Positions 1-6,027 of a DNA stretch of 8,833 nucleotides are shown here, piece after piece. Under the pieces are notes generated by a model. It was not told the origin of the DNA. It did not search any database and saw only the letters and a program-made list of their open reading frames with translations. This DNA is from Planctomycetota bacterium. GTDB lineage: Bacteria; Planctomycetota; UBA1135. The stretch is taken from contig NVRO01000023.1 in NCBI GenBank assembly GCA_002400895.1, positions 744-9,576 on the forward strand. The letters are read 5' to 3'. How positions within the stretch are numbered: the stretch's first letter is position 1; every line of letters starts with the position of its first letter. Made by a program: the position numbers and the translations under genes.

Positions 1-428
1 TCGGCGGAGAATTCTTCCTCCAGCGGTTCTGGTCCCAGGTCGCGTAGCAACCGGTGCTTGGCTGGTGGAGTGGTCAGCCATCGAACCAGACCGAAGCGGC
101 GCGGGTCGTGGTAACGCAGAACCTTCCCGCGTGGTAGCAGAATGTCGACGTGGTCATGCTTACGGATCGGGTCACTTTCCTTTTCCAGACGCAACGATCC
201 GGACATCCCCAGATGCACCAGCAGAGTTCCTCCTTCTACGCCAATCAACAGATATTTCGCACGGCGTTCGACTCCACTCACAATGCGGCCCTTGAGCTTT
301 TCCCCCAATTTTTGGTCGAGTGGTAGGCGGAGTTGCCGATGACGTACTACTGCCCCGCGCAATCGGCACCCTATTATGTGGAGACTGATGCCACGTCTTA
401 CCGTTTCGACCTCGGGAAGTTCAGGCAC
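1..428 (-). CDS. mutM: Formamidopyrimidine-DNA glycosylase (Fpg/MutM), N-terminal part, cut by window edge
   Basis: Base-excision repair enzyme that removes 8-oxoguanine and ring-opened purines and nicks the strand through its AP-lyase activity. Only the first 142 codons of a protein usually near 270 residues are present; the C-terminal helix-two-turn-helix and zinc finger lie beyond base 1. Translation starts PELPEVETVRRG after the initiator, the family hallmark, with the catalytic Pro2 and Glu3. The conserved lysine is Lys58 (RRAKYLL). The void-filling residues are Met75 (HLGMSGSL) and Arg110-Arg111-Phe112 (DPRRFG), and GPEPL appears near the visible end. GTG at 428-426 must be the start because it places Pro at position 2, and AAGGAG sits 7 nt upstream. 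The start overlaps the end of the upstream minus-strand gene by 8 bp, suggesting translational coupling. The identification is secure; the protein's integrity cannot be judged beyond the edge. Confidence 0.96.
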   Translation of the reverse strand, partial: MPELPEVETVRRGISLHIIGCRLRGAVVRHRQLRLPLDQKLGEKLKGRIVSGVERRAKYLLIGVEGGTLLVHLGMSGSLRLEKESDPIRKHDHVDILLPRGKVLRYHDPRRFGLVRWLTTPPAKHRLLRDLGPEPLEEEFSA

Positions 429-1431
429 CGGAAGTCTCCTTGTCCAGGAAGTAACCGAGTACGTATTCCTCGGCGGTCTTTTTGGGGCCAGGCAGTTCGC
501 GAAGCCTACGGGCTGCAGCCTGGAGATACCGTGAACGAAAGAATTCGTAAAAGCGCACGCACTCGTGACTTTGTTTTCTCGAATCGCGTTCGCCAAGTCC
601 GGCTTCCTCCGGCGACAACGACTTGCGGCCATCTCGTTCCATCAGTTGAGCCAAAGACTGGATTTTTTCCGTACTTACTCCAATCAGGAACTCCTGAAAA
701 GCCTGATGTTCATCATCGTCCAGGGAAGGGCGGGAGAAATAATCCACGAATTCCGGATCGCAGCCGGACTGCAAGAGTCGCATTATTTCAGAAACACCAA
801 GCATGGTGCCGACGCTTACCCGAATCCGCCGCCGTGCTCCCCAAGTGGCTGCAAGAATCGGGAAGAAATGGCGGGCACCATAAAGATGTCGTGATTCCCA
901 AAACTTGCACAAGTAGTCAACCGCAGCTCGGCGTATGTGGATTTCTCCATCCGCATCCATCGAGAGAGAAATAAGGACGTCCTCAGCAAGCCTGGTATAA
1001 ACGCAACTGTGCATCCAATAATCGATGTCAGGGGGAAGTGGGTGATCGGAATCAAGACCCAGTTCGTTGCAGATGTAACTGAACAGACGCCAGCAGTTGA
1101 GTTCAGCCATCACCAGGGAGCGGCCAACAATCGCCCGGGTTGGCAAATACATCTCGATGCTGGCGTCATCGGCAAGTACCAGCAATTCAACCAGAGTTTC
1201 CGGTCCACGCTCCCGTTCACCCAAGCGGGTCTCGCTGAAGACCGGTGGGTAGCTGGCAAGGGCGGAAGCGACCTTGCCTACCCGGAACACATGGTCCTGC
1301 ACCATTGCCAGCAGTTGGTCGCGTTTGGAGTGGTCGCTTTCGGTAATTAACGCAACCAGGTCGTGAACGGTCTTGCGTTCGTCCTGGTCAAAGCTACTTA
1401 GCTCGTCGAAATCAAGCAGAGGGGCGGTCAT
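421..1431 (-). CDS. Unrecognised cytosolic helical protein of 336 residues between upp and mutM
   Basis: I do not recognise this family. The product has 336 residues, no signal peptide and no clear membrane segment, and is predominantly helix-forming with many charged residues. Residues 155-222 (VLISLSMDADGEIHIRRAAV onward, through ILAATWGARRRIRVSVGTML and SEIMRLLQSG) look like paired amphipathic helices, loosely reminiscent of HEAT-type repeats, but no repeat unit is convincing. Residues 265-290 are polar and probably a linker. The C-terminus (about 291-330) is again helical with aromatic residues. There are five cysteines with no metal-binding spacing. The start at 1431 is the first ATG of the frame and lacks a good Shine-Dalgarno sequence. 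The gene starts 43 nt after the upp stop and overlaps mutM by 8 bp, so it is probably cotranscribed with both. The frame is open for over 1 kb and its end fits the mutM start, which supports a real gene. Its function is unknown. Confidence 0.75.
   Translation of the reverse strand: MTAPLLDFDELSSFDQDERKTVHDLVALITESDHSKRDQLLAMVQDHVFRVGKVASALASYPPVFSETRLGERERGPETLVELLVLADDASIEMYLPTRAIVGRSLVMAELNCWRLFSYICNELGLDSDHPLPPDIDYWMHSCVYTRLAEDVLISLSMDADGEIHIRRAAVDYLCKFWESRHLYGARHFFPILAATWGARRRIRVSVGTMLGVSEIMRLLQSGCDPEFVDYFSRPSLDDDEHQAFQEFLIGVSTEKIQSLAQLMERDGRKSLSPEEAGLGERDSRKQSHECVRFYEFFRSRYLQAAARRLRELPGPKKTAEEYVLGYFLDKETSGA
436..441 (-). promoter_or_regulatory. Ribosome binding site of mutM, inside the upstream gene
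   Basis: The minus strand reads AAGGAG, then a 7-nt spacer, then GTG at 428-426. This strong Shine-Dalgarno sequence decides in favour of the GTG start of mutM. It lies inside the last codons of the 336-residue gene, so ribosomes ending that gene finish within a few bases of the mutM start. Confidence 0.8.
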
Positions 1432-1474
1432 TGCCGCAAGCTGGTTTATTTAGGTGGTAAGTGTTGGAGAAAGA

Positions 1475-2104
1475 TTAAGCCGGAGTGTTGAACAAGCGGT
1501 CACCGGCATCGCCCAAACCGGGAAGGATGAAGCCCTGTTCGTTCAGGCAATCATCAAGTGAGCAGAGGTGAATATCGACATCAGGATGAGCAGTATGTAA
1601 CGCCTTGGCACCTTCGGGCGAGCCAATAATGCCAAGAAACTTGATGCGCTCCGAACCCCATTGCTTGAGGGTGTCAATTGCCGCTATCGCACTTCCTCCA
1701 GTCGCCAGCATGGGATCCAACAACAGGACGGTTTCGATGGGCCGTTGGGGAGGGAGTTTCTGGTAATAGGACACCGGAGTGAGGGTCTGTTCGTCACGGT
1801 AGTAGCCCAAATGCCAAACTTCAGACTCAGGAAGAAACTCAAGTAGGCCATCTACCATGCCCAGGCCGGCACGTAAGACCGGGACCAGGCCAATCTTGTT
1901 GGCAAGGCGTTGGCCGGTTGCAGTAGTTAGCGGGGTTTCAACTTGGATATCCTCGCAACGAAGGTCACTGGTGGCTTCGGCGCCCAGCAAGGTTGATAGT
2001 CCGCGCATTAACCGCCGAAATTCATCGGGTCCGGTAGATTGGTCGCGGAGGCGAGCAAGTTTGTCGAAGACAACCGGGTGCGAGGAGACTGTCAGCAGGG
2101 ACAT
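1475..2104 (-). CDS. upp: Uracil phosphoribosyltransferase
   Basis: Pyrimidine salvage enzyme: uracil + PRPP gives UMP + pyrophosphate, in the cytosol. The 209-residue product has the usual family length. Visible signatures are VSSHP near the N-terminus, VLRAGLGMVDG (76-86), GYYRDEQTLTPVSYYQKLP (100-118), the PRPP loop DPMLATGGSA (130-139), and the uracil-binding C-terminus PGLGDAGDRLF (195-205). The frame stays open upstream to an ATG at 2287, but residue 1 at 2104 gives the standard UPRT N-terminus, and the extra 61 codons would run over the opposing DUF3293 gene, so I set the start at 2104. That start has no good Shine-Dalgarno sequence. It is first in a probable minus-strand operon with the unknown 336-residue gene and mutM, and diverges from the plus-strand genes. 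Its substrate family matches the deoxyribose catabolism encoded on the other side. Confidence 0.96.
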   Translation of the reverse strand: MSLLTVSSHPVVFDKLARLRDQSTGPDEFRRLMRGLSTLLGAEATSDLRCEDIQVETPLTTATGQRLANKIGLVPVLRAGLGMVDGLLEFLPESEVWHLGYYRDEQTLTPVSYYQKLPPQRPIETVLLLDPMLATGGSAIAAIDTLKQWGSERIKFLGIIGSPEGAKALHTAHPDVDIHLCSLDDCLNEQGFILPGLGDAGDRLFNTPA

Positions 2105-2197
2105 CTCGATAGGGTAATACTTGGGTGGCAAATACGTTGGGCTAAGCGCGTGAATAATAGGGCAAATTGCCAAAATGAAGGCCAGCAGGATTCCTGG
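2105..2197. promoter_or_regulatory. Divergent intergenic region between upp and the DUF3293 gene
   Basis: This 93-bp gap should hold the promoters for both directions. On the minus strand a -10-like TATTAT lies at 2159-2154, placing a start of transcription about 40 nt before the upp ATG. No good -35 is seen at 16-18 nt from it (the bases there read near GCCTTC). A second weaker hexamer, TATTAC at 2119-2114, lies 9 nt before the upp ATG. On the plus strand TAATAG (2155-2160) is a possible -10, again without a clear -35. Promoter assignment is by eye only. Confidence 0.4.
2161..2171. repeat. Short perfect palindrome GGCAA-A-TTGCC, possible operator
   Basis: Two 5-bp arms (GGCAA and TTGCC) flank a single A. 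The element lies in the upp/DUF3293 divergent gap, immediately next to the -10-like hexamer at 2154-2159. Its position suits a repressor site acting on one or both directions. An 11-bp palindrome can also occur by chance, so the regulatory reading is inference. Confidence 0.3.
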
Positions 2198-2650
2198 TTG
2201 AAGACCTATCAAGCCTCTGCGTATGCCTTCGTCCATTTGGGCAGTTGGCTCGAGTTTGCGCTTGACGGGGGCGATTCCTCCCAACAACTTGCGCTGGCCA
2301 GCAGCGTTACCTTGATTACAGCTTGGAATCCGGCGTCATCCGAACGGGACATGAACTGGAACCGCAGCGCAAATGCAGGCTTGTTGCGCAGAATCGTGGC
2401 TGCCGGGGTTGATTGGAGTGCTTCTCGGGGAGCTTCCCTGCCCGGAACCGAGCCCAGCTGGCGCGAGGATGGATTCTGCCTGCATGGACTGGGCATGCAG
2501 GAAGCCAGCGACTGGGGTCGGGATGTCAATCAGAGGGCCGTTGTCTACCTTGTTGATGACCGTGCAGGTTTGTTGTTTTGCGACCAGGGCCAGTTTGTTT
2601 CCTGTGGCTTGCGGATGCTCTCCACGAAATCTGCTCCGAGCCGTAGATAG
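2198..2650 (+). CDS. DUF3293 domain protein, TTG start
   Basis: A small protein of 150 residues that I assign to the DUF3293 family, whose biochemical role is not known. The family pattern is visible throughout: an opening KTYQASAYAF resembling the family's AYRAT-Y start, the hallmark TAWNP at 41-45, an Asn/Arg-rich helix after it (53-66), a variable loop, a tryptophan-acidic pair (Trp88, Glu90), then GLGMQEASDWGRDVNQRAVV (97-116), matching the family's terminal segment with a conserved Gln before a beta strand. The TTG at 2198 is chosen because homology begins there and AGGA lies 7 nt upstream. The frame is open further upstream to an ATG at 2039, but that would run antisense through the start of upp. 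It diverges from upp, and 44 nt separate it from the next gene. Family confidence is moderate to good. Confidence 0.8.
   Translation: MKTYQASAYAFVHLGSWLEFALDGGDSSQQLALASSVTLITAWNPASSERDMNWNRSANAGLLRRIVAAGVDWSASRGASLPGTEPSWREDGFCLHGLGMQEASDWGRDVNQRAVVYLVDDRAGLLFCDQGQFVSCGLRMLSTKSAPSRR
2479..2501 (+). repeat. 8-bp perfect inverted repeat inside the DUF3293 gene
   Basis: CCTGCATG and CATGCAGG are separated by a 7-nt loop (GACTGGG). The RNA could form an 8-bp hairpin. It lies inside coding sequence with no U tract, so it is not a terminator, and it encodes conserved parts of the protein. It may simply be coincidental. Confidence 0.5.
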
Positions 2651-2675
2651 GTAGGGAGCACTTAGTACTTGGCGT

Positions 2676-2681
2676 TAGAAT
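2676..2681 (+). promoter_or_regulatory. -10-like hexamer TAGAAT before the secreted-protein gene
   Basis: TAGAAT differs from the sigma-70 consensus TATAAT at one position. It ends 13 nt before the ATG at 2695. No -35 match is seen 17 nt upstream (2653-2658 is AGGGAG). If used, the transcript would have a very short leader and no room for a normal ribosome binding site; indeed none is visible before this ATG. Confidence 0.35.
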
Positions 2682-2694
2682 CCTTGTGTTCGTA

Positions 2695-3663
2695 ATGAAG
2701 AAGTACCTTCTGATTGCCCTTGCCAGCTTGGCGCCCTTGACTTCCGGTATTGCTCAAGTCAATGTTGTCGAAGCTTCATTTTTACCAACTGAGGTGGATT
2801 TGTCTTTGCGCCTGGAGCCCGGGTCGCTGTGGCGCCAGCAGGTTCAATTCCAATCCGAACTGATTACTGCCGATGGGAAGCGTAGCCTTTGGACCTTCAA
2901 TTACAAGCTTCGCTTCCGCTGCCTTGATGTCCGCGATGGCATCTACTCGGTTGACGGCAAGTTCGTCGATTGGATGCTCCGGCTCGAGACCGATGACTGC
3001 CGCTACGAGTGGCACGACGGAATTTTTCAGACCTACGGAGAAGTGGTGCCGGAAGATGGCGAGATCACCGACGGTTGTCGCTCCTTGTTGTTCGCCTGGT
3101 CTGCCGGGCTCAGGATGGCCAATCTTCGCTTCGATTTGGATCGCGGAGGAAACGTAACCCGTCTTAGCGGTCTCGACAAACTAAGGATGAAAGTGTCCAG
3201 GGCATTGGTTTTGCTGCCGGAAGGTATCCCGCAAGACTTGCTGGAGTTTTTTGGCCAGGACGGATTGGAACGGGCCGATTGTGCCTTGGCTTTTGGATTG
3301 TCGGTGCCCCGCCCGGTTGGTCTTATCAAGCCGGGTGCCGCCTGGGAGCATAGTTGCGAAGTCGGCGGCATTATTGACGGGCTATGTCAGGTGAACCGCG
3401 AGTTTCGCTACAGCGGTACCGGCCAGGAGCGCCGCCACCGGTTTGCCCTGGTCGAACTGTCCCCATCCTTCAAGACTTTGAATGAAAAAGGAGAGTGGGT
3501 TGAGATTCCGGTGGCCAAGCAACCTACTACCATCACCAACCCCAATTATCTGCGTGTTCTGATTGACAGCGGGCTGACCTATGGAATGCGCCTCTCGCTA
3601 TTGCGCTCGGGCTCGGATGGAAGGCTCTCTCGCTTCCAGATCGATTCCAATTTCGTCGAGTAG
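2695..3663 (+). CDS. Secreted six-cysteine protein, DUF6263-like
   Basis: Exported protein of 322 residues with no assigned function. The N-terminus is a classical Sec signal peptide: a Lys-Lys n-region, a hydrophobic core at about 4-15 and a likely cleavage after Ala20 (SGIA-Q). There is no lipobox cysteine, so it should be soluble in the periplasm or outside the cell. The mature part appears beta-rich. The stretch LRLEPGSLWRQQVQFQSEL (38-56), followed by strands 67-99, and the G-N-V-T-R-L-S-G-L-D-K-L segment (152-163) recall DUF6263-type periplasmic proteins; this is an impression, not a firm match. Six cysteines (76, 102, 128, 196, 221, 231) could form three disulfides. An in-frame GTG at 2686 would add three residues, but ATG at 2695 gives the typical MKK signal start. 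It ends 29 nt before deoC, so cotranscription is possible, though nothing in the sequence links it to aldehyde metabolism. Confidence 0.78.
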   Translation: MKKYLLIALASLAPLTSGIAQVNVVEASFLPTEVDLSLRLEPGSLWRQQVQFQSELITADGKRSLWTFNYKLRFRCLDVRDGIYSVDGKFVDWMLRLETDDCRYEWHDGIFQTYGEVVPEDGEITDGCRSLLFAWSAGLRMANLRFDLDRGGNVTRLSGLDKLRMKVSRALVLLPEGIPQDLLEFFGQDGLERADCALAFGLSVPRPVGLIKPGAAWEHSCEVGGIIDGLCQVNREFRYSGTGQERRHRFALVELSPSFKTLNEKGEWVEIPVAKQPTTITNPNYLRVLIDSGLTYGMRLSLLRSGSDGRLSRFQIDSNFVE

Positions 3664-3692
3664 TTCTCCGTGTTTTTGCCAAGAGAATCTCC

Positions 3693-4568
3693 ATGACTCG
3701 GGTTGACCAAATTGGCGTCGATGCTCGGGCATCCTCATTCACCACGCGTTCCCTCAAACGTGGTAGCAAACTGCAAGGCTTGCGGATGGTATTGTCGATG
3801 ACTGATCTGACCACTCTGGAGGGAGCCGACTCGCCAGATACAGTTCGTGGGATATGCCGTAAGGCAATGCAGCCGGATTTGAGTTTTGATGACCTCGGTA
3901 CTGTCGCTGCTGTTTGTGTCTACCCTCGCCTGGTAGGTGTGGCGGTTGAAACCCTGGCCGGTAGCGGGGTCAAAGTCGCGAGTGTGGCTACTGCGTTCCC
4001 CAGTGGGCAATCATCTCTCGACACAAAATTATTGGATGTACGCGATGCTGTCACTGCCGGCGCAGATGAAATCGACATGGTGATAAATCGCGGCGATTTT
4101 TTGGCCGGACGCTATCAGGTGGTTGCCGATGAGATTCGAGCAGTTCGAGATGCCTGCGGTCAAGCCCATCTCAAGGTGATTCTGGAGACCGGCGAGTTGG
4201 CGACCTATGACAAGGTGAGGATGGCGAGTGAGTTGGCAATCGGAGCTGGCGCCCATTTCATCAAGACCAGTACCGGCAAGATCTCACCAGCCGCAACCAT
4301 GGGCGTGACCTTGGTGATGCTTGAAGCCATCCGTGACCACTTCCTGGAAACCGGGGTCATGATCGGGATGAAACCTGCTGGTGGCATTCGCACCAGCAAG
4401 GAGGCCCTTCATTATTTGGTGATGGTAAAGGAGACCCTGGGCGATGCCTGGCTTTCCCCTGACTGGTTCCGCTTCGGCGCCAGTAGTCTGTTGAATGATG
4501 TGTTGCTGCAACTTCGCAAGCAGCGTGACGGTGTTTACACCGGCAACTACGACGTCTCGGAGTCCTGA
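3693..4568 (+). CDS. deoC: Deoxyribose-phosphate aldolase, long form
   Basis: Class I aldolase that cleaves 2-deoxy-D-ribose-5-phosphate to glyceraldehyde-3-phosphate and acetaldehyde in nucleoside catabolism. The product has 291 residues, longer than compact DeoC enzymes, because of an N-terminal extension that leads into LSMTDLTTLEGADSPDTV (34-51), typical of the long-form family. Catalytic residues are visible: Asp128 in DEIDMVINRG, the Schiff-base lysine Lys191 in FIKTSTGK, and Lys227 in GMKPAGGIRT (a TIM-barrel phosphate loop). KVILETGEL (161-169) is also conserved. ATG at 3693 is preceded by a weak AAGAGA at 3681-3686. The stop is followed after 1 nt by the aldehyde dehydrogenase start, so the two are almost certainly in one operon, and the second enzyme fits as the consumer of the acetaldehyde product. 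No inducer-binding regulator (such as DeoR) is encoded in the window. Confidence 0.96.
   Translation: MTRVDQIGVDARASSFTTRSLKRGSKLQGLRMVLSMTDLTTLEGADSPDTVRGICRKAMQPDLSFDDLGTVAAVCVYPRLVGVAVETLAGSGVKVASVATAFPSGQSSLDTKLLDVRDAVTAGADEIDMVINRGDFLAGRYQVVADEIRAVRDACGQAHLKVILETGELATYDKVRMASELAIGAGAHFIKTSTGKISPAATMGVTLVMLEAIRDHFLETGVMIGMKPAGGIRTSKEALHYLVMVKETLGDAWLSPDWFRFGASSLLNDVLLQLRKQRDGVYTGNYDVSES
4559..4562 (+). promoter_or_regulatory. Ribosome binding site of the aldehyde dehydrogenase gene, inside deoC
   Basis: GGAG lies 7 nt before ATG 4570, within the last codons of deoC. It decides for the 4570 start over an upstream in-frame ATG at 4495 that would sit deep inside deoC and add 25 residues not seen in the family. 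Confidence 0.7.
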
Positions 4569-4569
4569 A

Positions 4570-6027
4570 ATGGTCAAGAAACTAAAGTTTGCAAAAGCAT
4601 GGGAGTACGCTCCCGCACCGGAAACCGCTACGGTTGAAATAGCTCCGGAATATGGACTCTTCATTAATGGAGAATTTCGCCCGGCTCATGACGGCGCCAC
4701 CATGGCGAGCATTAATCCGGCCACCGAAGAGAAACTGTTCGATTGCGCCGTTGCTGATACCGTCGATGTCGATGATGCGGTTAATGCTGCTCGTGCAGCT
4801 CTCCCGAAGTGGAAGCGTTTGGCCCCCACTGAGCGCGCCAAGTATCTGTTTCGAATAGCACGTCGCCTGCAGGAGAGATCCCGCGAGTTTGCCGTTCTTG
4901 AGACCATGGATGGCGGCAAACCGATCAAGGAGTCGCGCGATGTTGATGTGCCCGAGGCCGCCAAGCATTTCTTCTATCATGCCGGCTGGGCGGACAAACT
5001 TGACTACGCATTCCCCGGGAGGAGCGCCAAGCCGGTAGGGGTTTGCGGTCAAATCATCCCGTGGAATTTCCCTCTAATGATGGCCGCGTGGAAGCTGGCT
5101 CCGGCCCTGGCCTGTGGCAACACGGTTGTACTCAAACCGGCGGAAACTACATCCTTGACCGCCTTGCGATTGGCTGAGGTATTGCAGGAAGTCGGCCTTC
5201 CTGAAGGTGTTGTAAACATGGTGACCGGTCCCGGTTCTACCGGGGCAGCCCTGGCGGGTCACCCTGGAATCAACAAGCTTGCTTTCACTGGTTCAACCAG
5301 AGTTGGCAAACAATTAGCGGCGGTGGTCGCTGGGACCGACAAGCGTCTGACCCTTGAGCTCGGCGGCAAGTCGCCGAACATTATTTTTGACGATGCTGAT
5401 ATCGACCAGGCAATAGAAGGTGTAGTCAATGGCATCTACTACAACCAGGGGCATGTCTGCTGCGCTGGTTCGCGGTTGTTCGTGCAGGAGAGTGTGCTTG
5501 ATGAGGTTACGGCCAAGCTGGAGATCAGGTTGAAGTCGTTACGGGTTGGTGACCCCCTCGACAAGAACACTGATATCGGTGCAATTAATTCCAGCAAGCA
5601 GTTAAGGACCATCCGCTCCTACATCAAGGCCGGAAAGGAGGAGGGTGCCAATTTTCATCAGGGTGGTGCGACCAGTCTTCCAAAACGCGGCTTCTGGTGC
5701 AAGCCAACCTGGTTTACCGGTGTCCAACCTTCACACCGGATTGCGCGGGAGGAAATCTTCGGACCAGTACTGGCAGTAATGAGTTTCAGGACTCCGGCCG
5801 AGGTCATCAGGCGCGCCAATAACACCAGGTATGGTCTGGCTGCGGGGATTTGGACCGACAAAGGCTCGAAGATGTTTGATATAGCCAGCAAACTCAAGGC
5901 GGGTGTGGTGTGGTGCAACAGTTACAACCTATTTGATGCCAGTTCACCCTTCGGAGGTTTCAAGGAATCAGGATTCGGGCGGGAAGGTGGTCGCCAGGGT
6001 CTGCGTGCGTATCTGGAGTTGATGTGA
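4570..6027 (+). CDS. NAD(P)-dependent aldehyde dehydrogenase, catalytic; ALDH16-like N-terminal domain
   Basis: Oxidises an aldehyde to the carboxylate with NAD(P)+. Given its 1-nt spacing from deoC, the likely substrate is acetaldehyde from deoxyribose-phosphate cleavage. The product has 485 residues, the standard ALDH length, and all key elements are present: the cofactor-binding IIPWNFP with Asn166 and LKPAE with Lys189, the FTGSTRVG loop (239-246), the general base Glu263 in LELGGKSPN, the nucleophile Cys297 in NQGHVCCAGSR, EEIFGPVL in the catalytic domain, and the oligomerisation tail with FGGFKESGFGREGG. The NQGHVCC site has His where most relatives have Gln. The next gene starts on the last base of this gene's stop. 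Because that gene is a dead partial ALDH, the pair resembles the two domains of ALDH16 encoded separately. Enzyme identity is secure; the ALDH16 reading is inference. Confidence 0.95.
   Translation: MVKKLKFAKAWEYAPAPETATVEIAPEYGLFINGEFRPAHDGATMASINPATEEKLFDCAVADTVDVDDAVNAARAALPKWKRLAPTERAKYLFRIARRLQERSREFAVLETMDGGKPIKESRDVDVPEAAKHFFYHAGWADKLDYAFPGRSAKPVGVCGQIIPWNFPLMMAAWKLAPALACGNTVVLKPAETTSLTALRLAEVLQEVGLPEGVVNMVTGPGSTGAALAGHPGINKLAFTGSTRVGKQLAAVVAGTDKRLTLELGGKSPNIIFDDADIDQAIEGVVNGIYYNQGHVCCAGSRLFVQESVLDEVTAKLEIRLKSLRVGDPLDKNTDIGAINSSKQLRTIRSYIKAGKEEGANFHQGGATSLPKRGFWCKPTWFTGVQPSHRIAREEIFGPVLAVMSFRTPAEVIRRANNTRYGLAAGIWTDKGSKMFDIASKLKAGVVWCNSYNLFDASSPFGGFKESGFGREGGRQGLRAYLELM
6015..6018 (+). 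promoter_or_regulatory. Ribosome binding site for the pseudo-ALDH gene
   Basis: GGAG, inside the end of the preceding ALDH gene, is 8 nt before ATG 6027 and 5 nt before an in-frame GTG at 6024. The TGATG junction plus this site supports stop-start translational coupling, and argues that the frame change at 6024-6029 is a real gene boundary. Confidence 0.65.

Noticed and set aside
333..974. Plus-strand frame of 213 codons antisense to mutM and the unknown gene
   Set aside because: It crosses two minus-strand genes, one of them securely identified, and its translation shows no recognisable protein features.
1432..1474. Promoter or terminator between upp and the unknown gene
   Set aside because: The 43-nt gap shows no hairpin and no convincing -35/-10 pair. 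Cotranscription is simpler.
2105..2287. A 61-residue N-terminal extension of upp with a hydrophobic stretch resembling a membrane anchor
   Set aside because: The standard UPRT N-terminus begins at the ATG at 2104, and the extension overlaps the opposing DUF3293 gene. It reads as open frame by chance.
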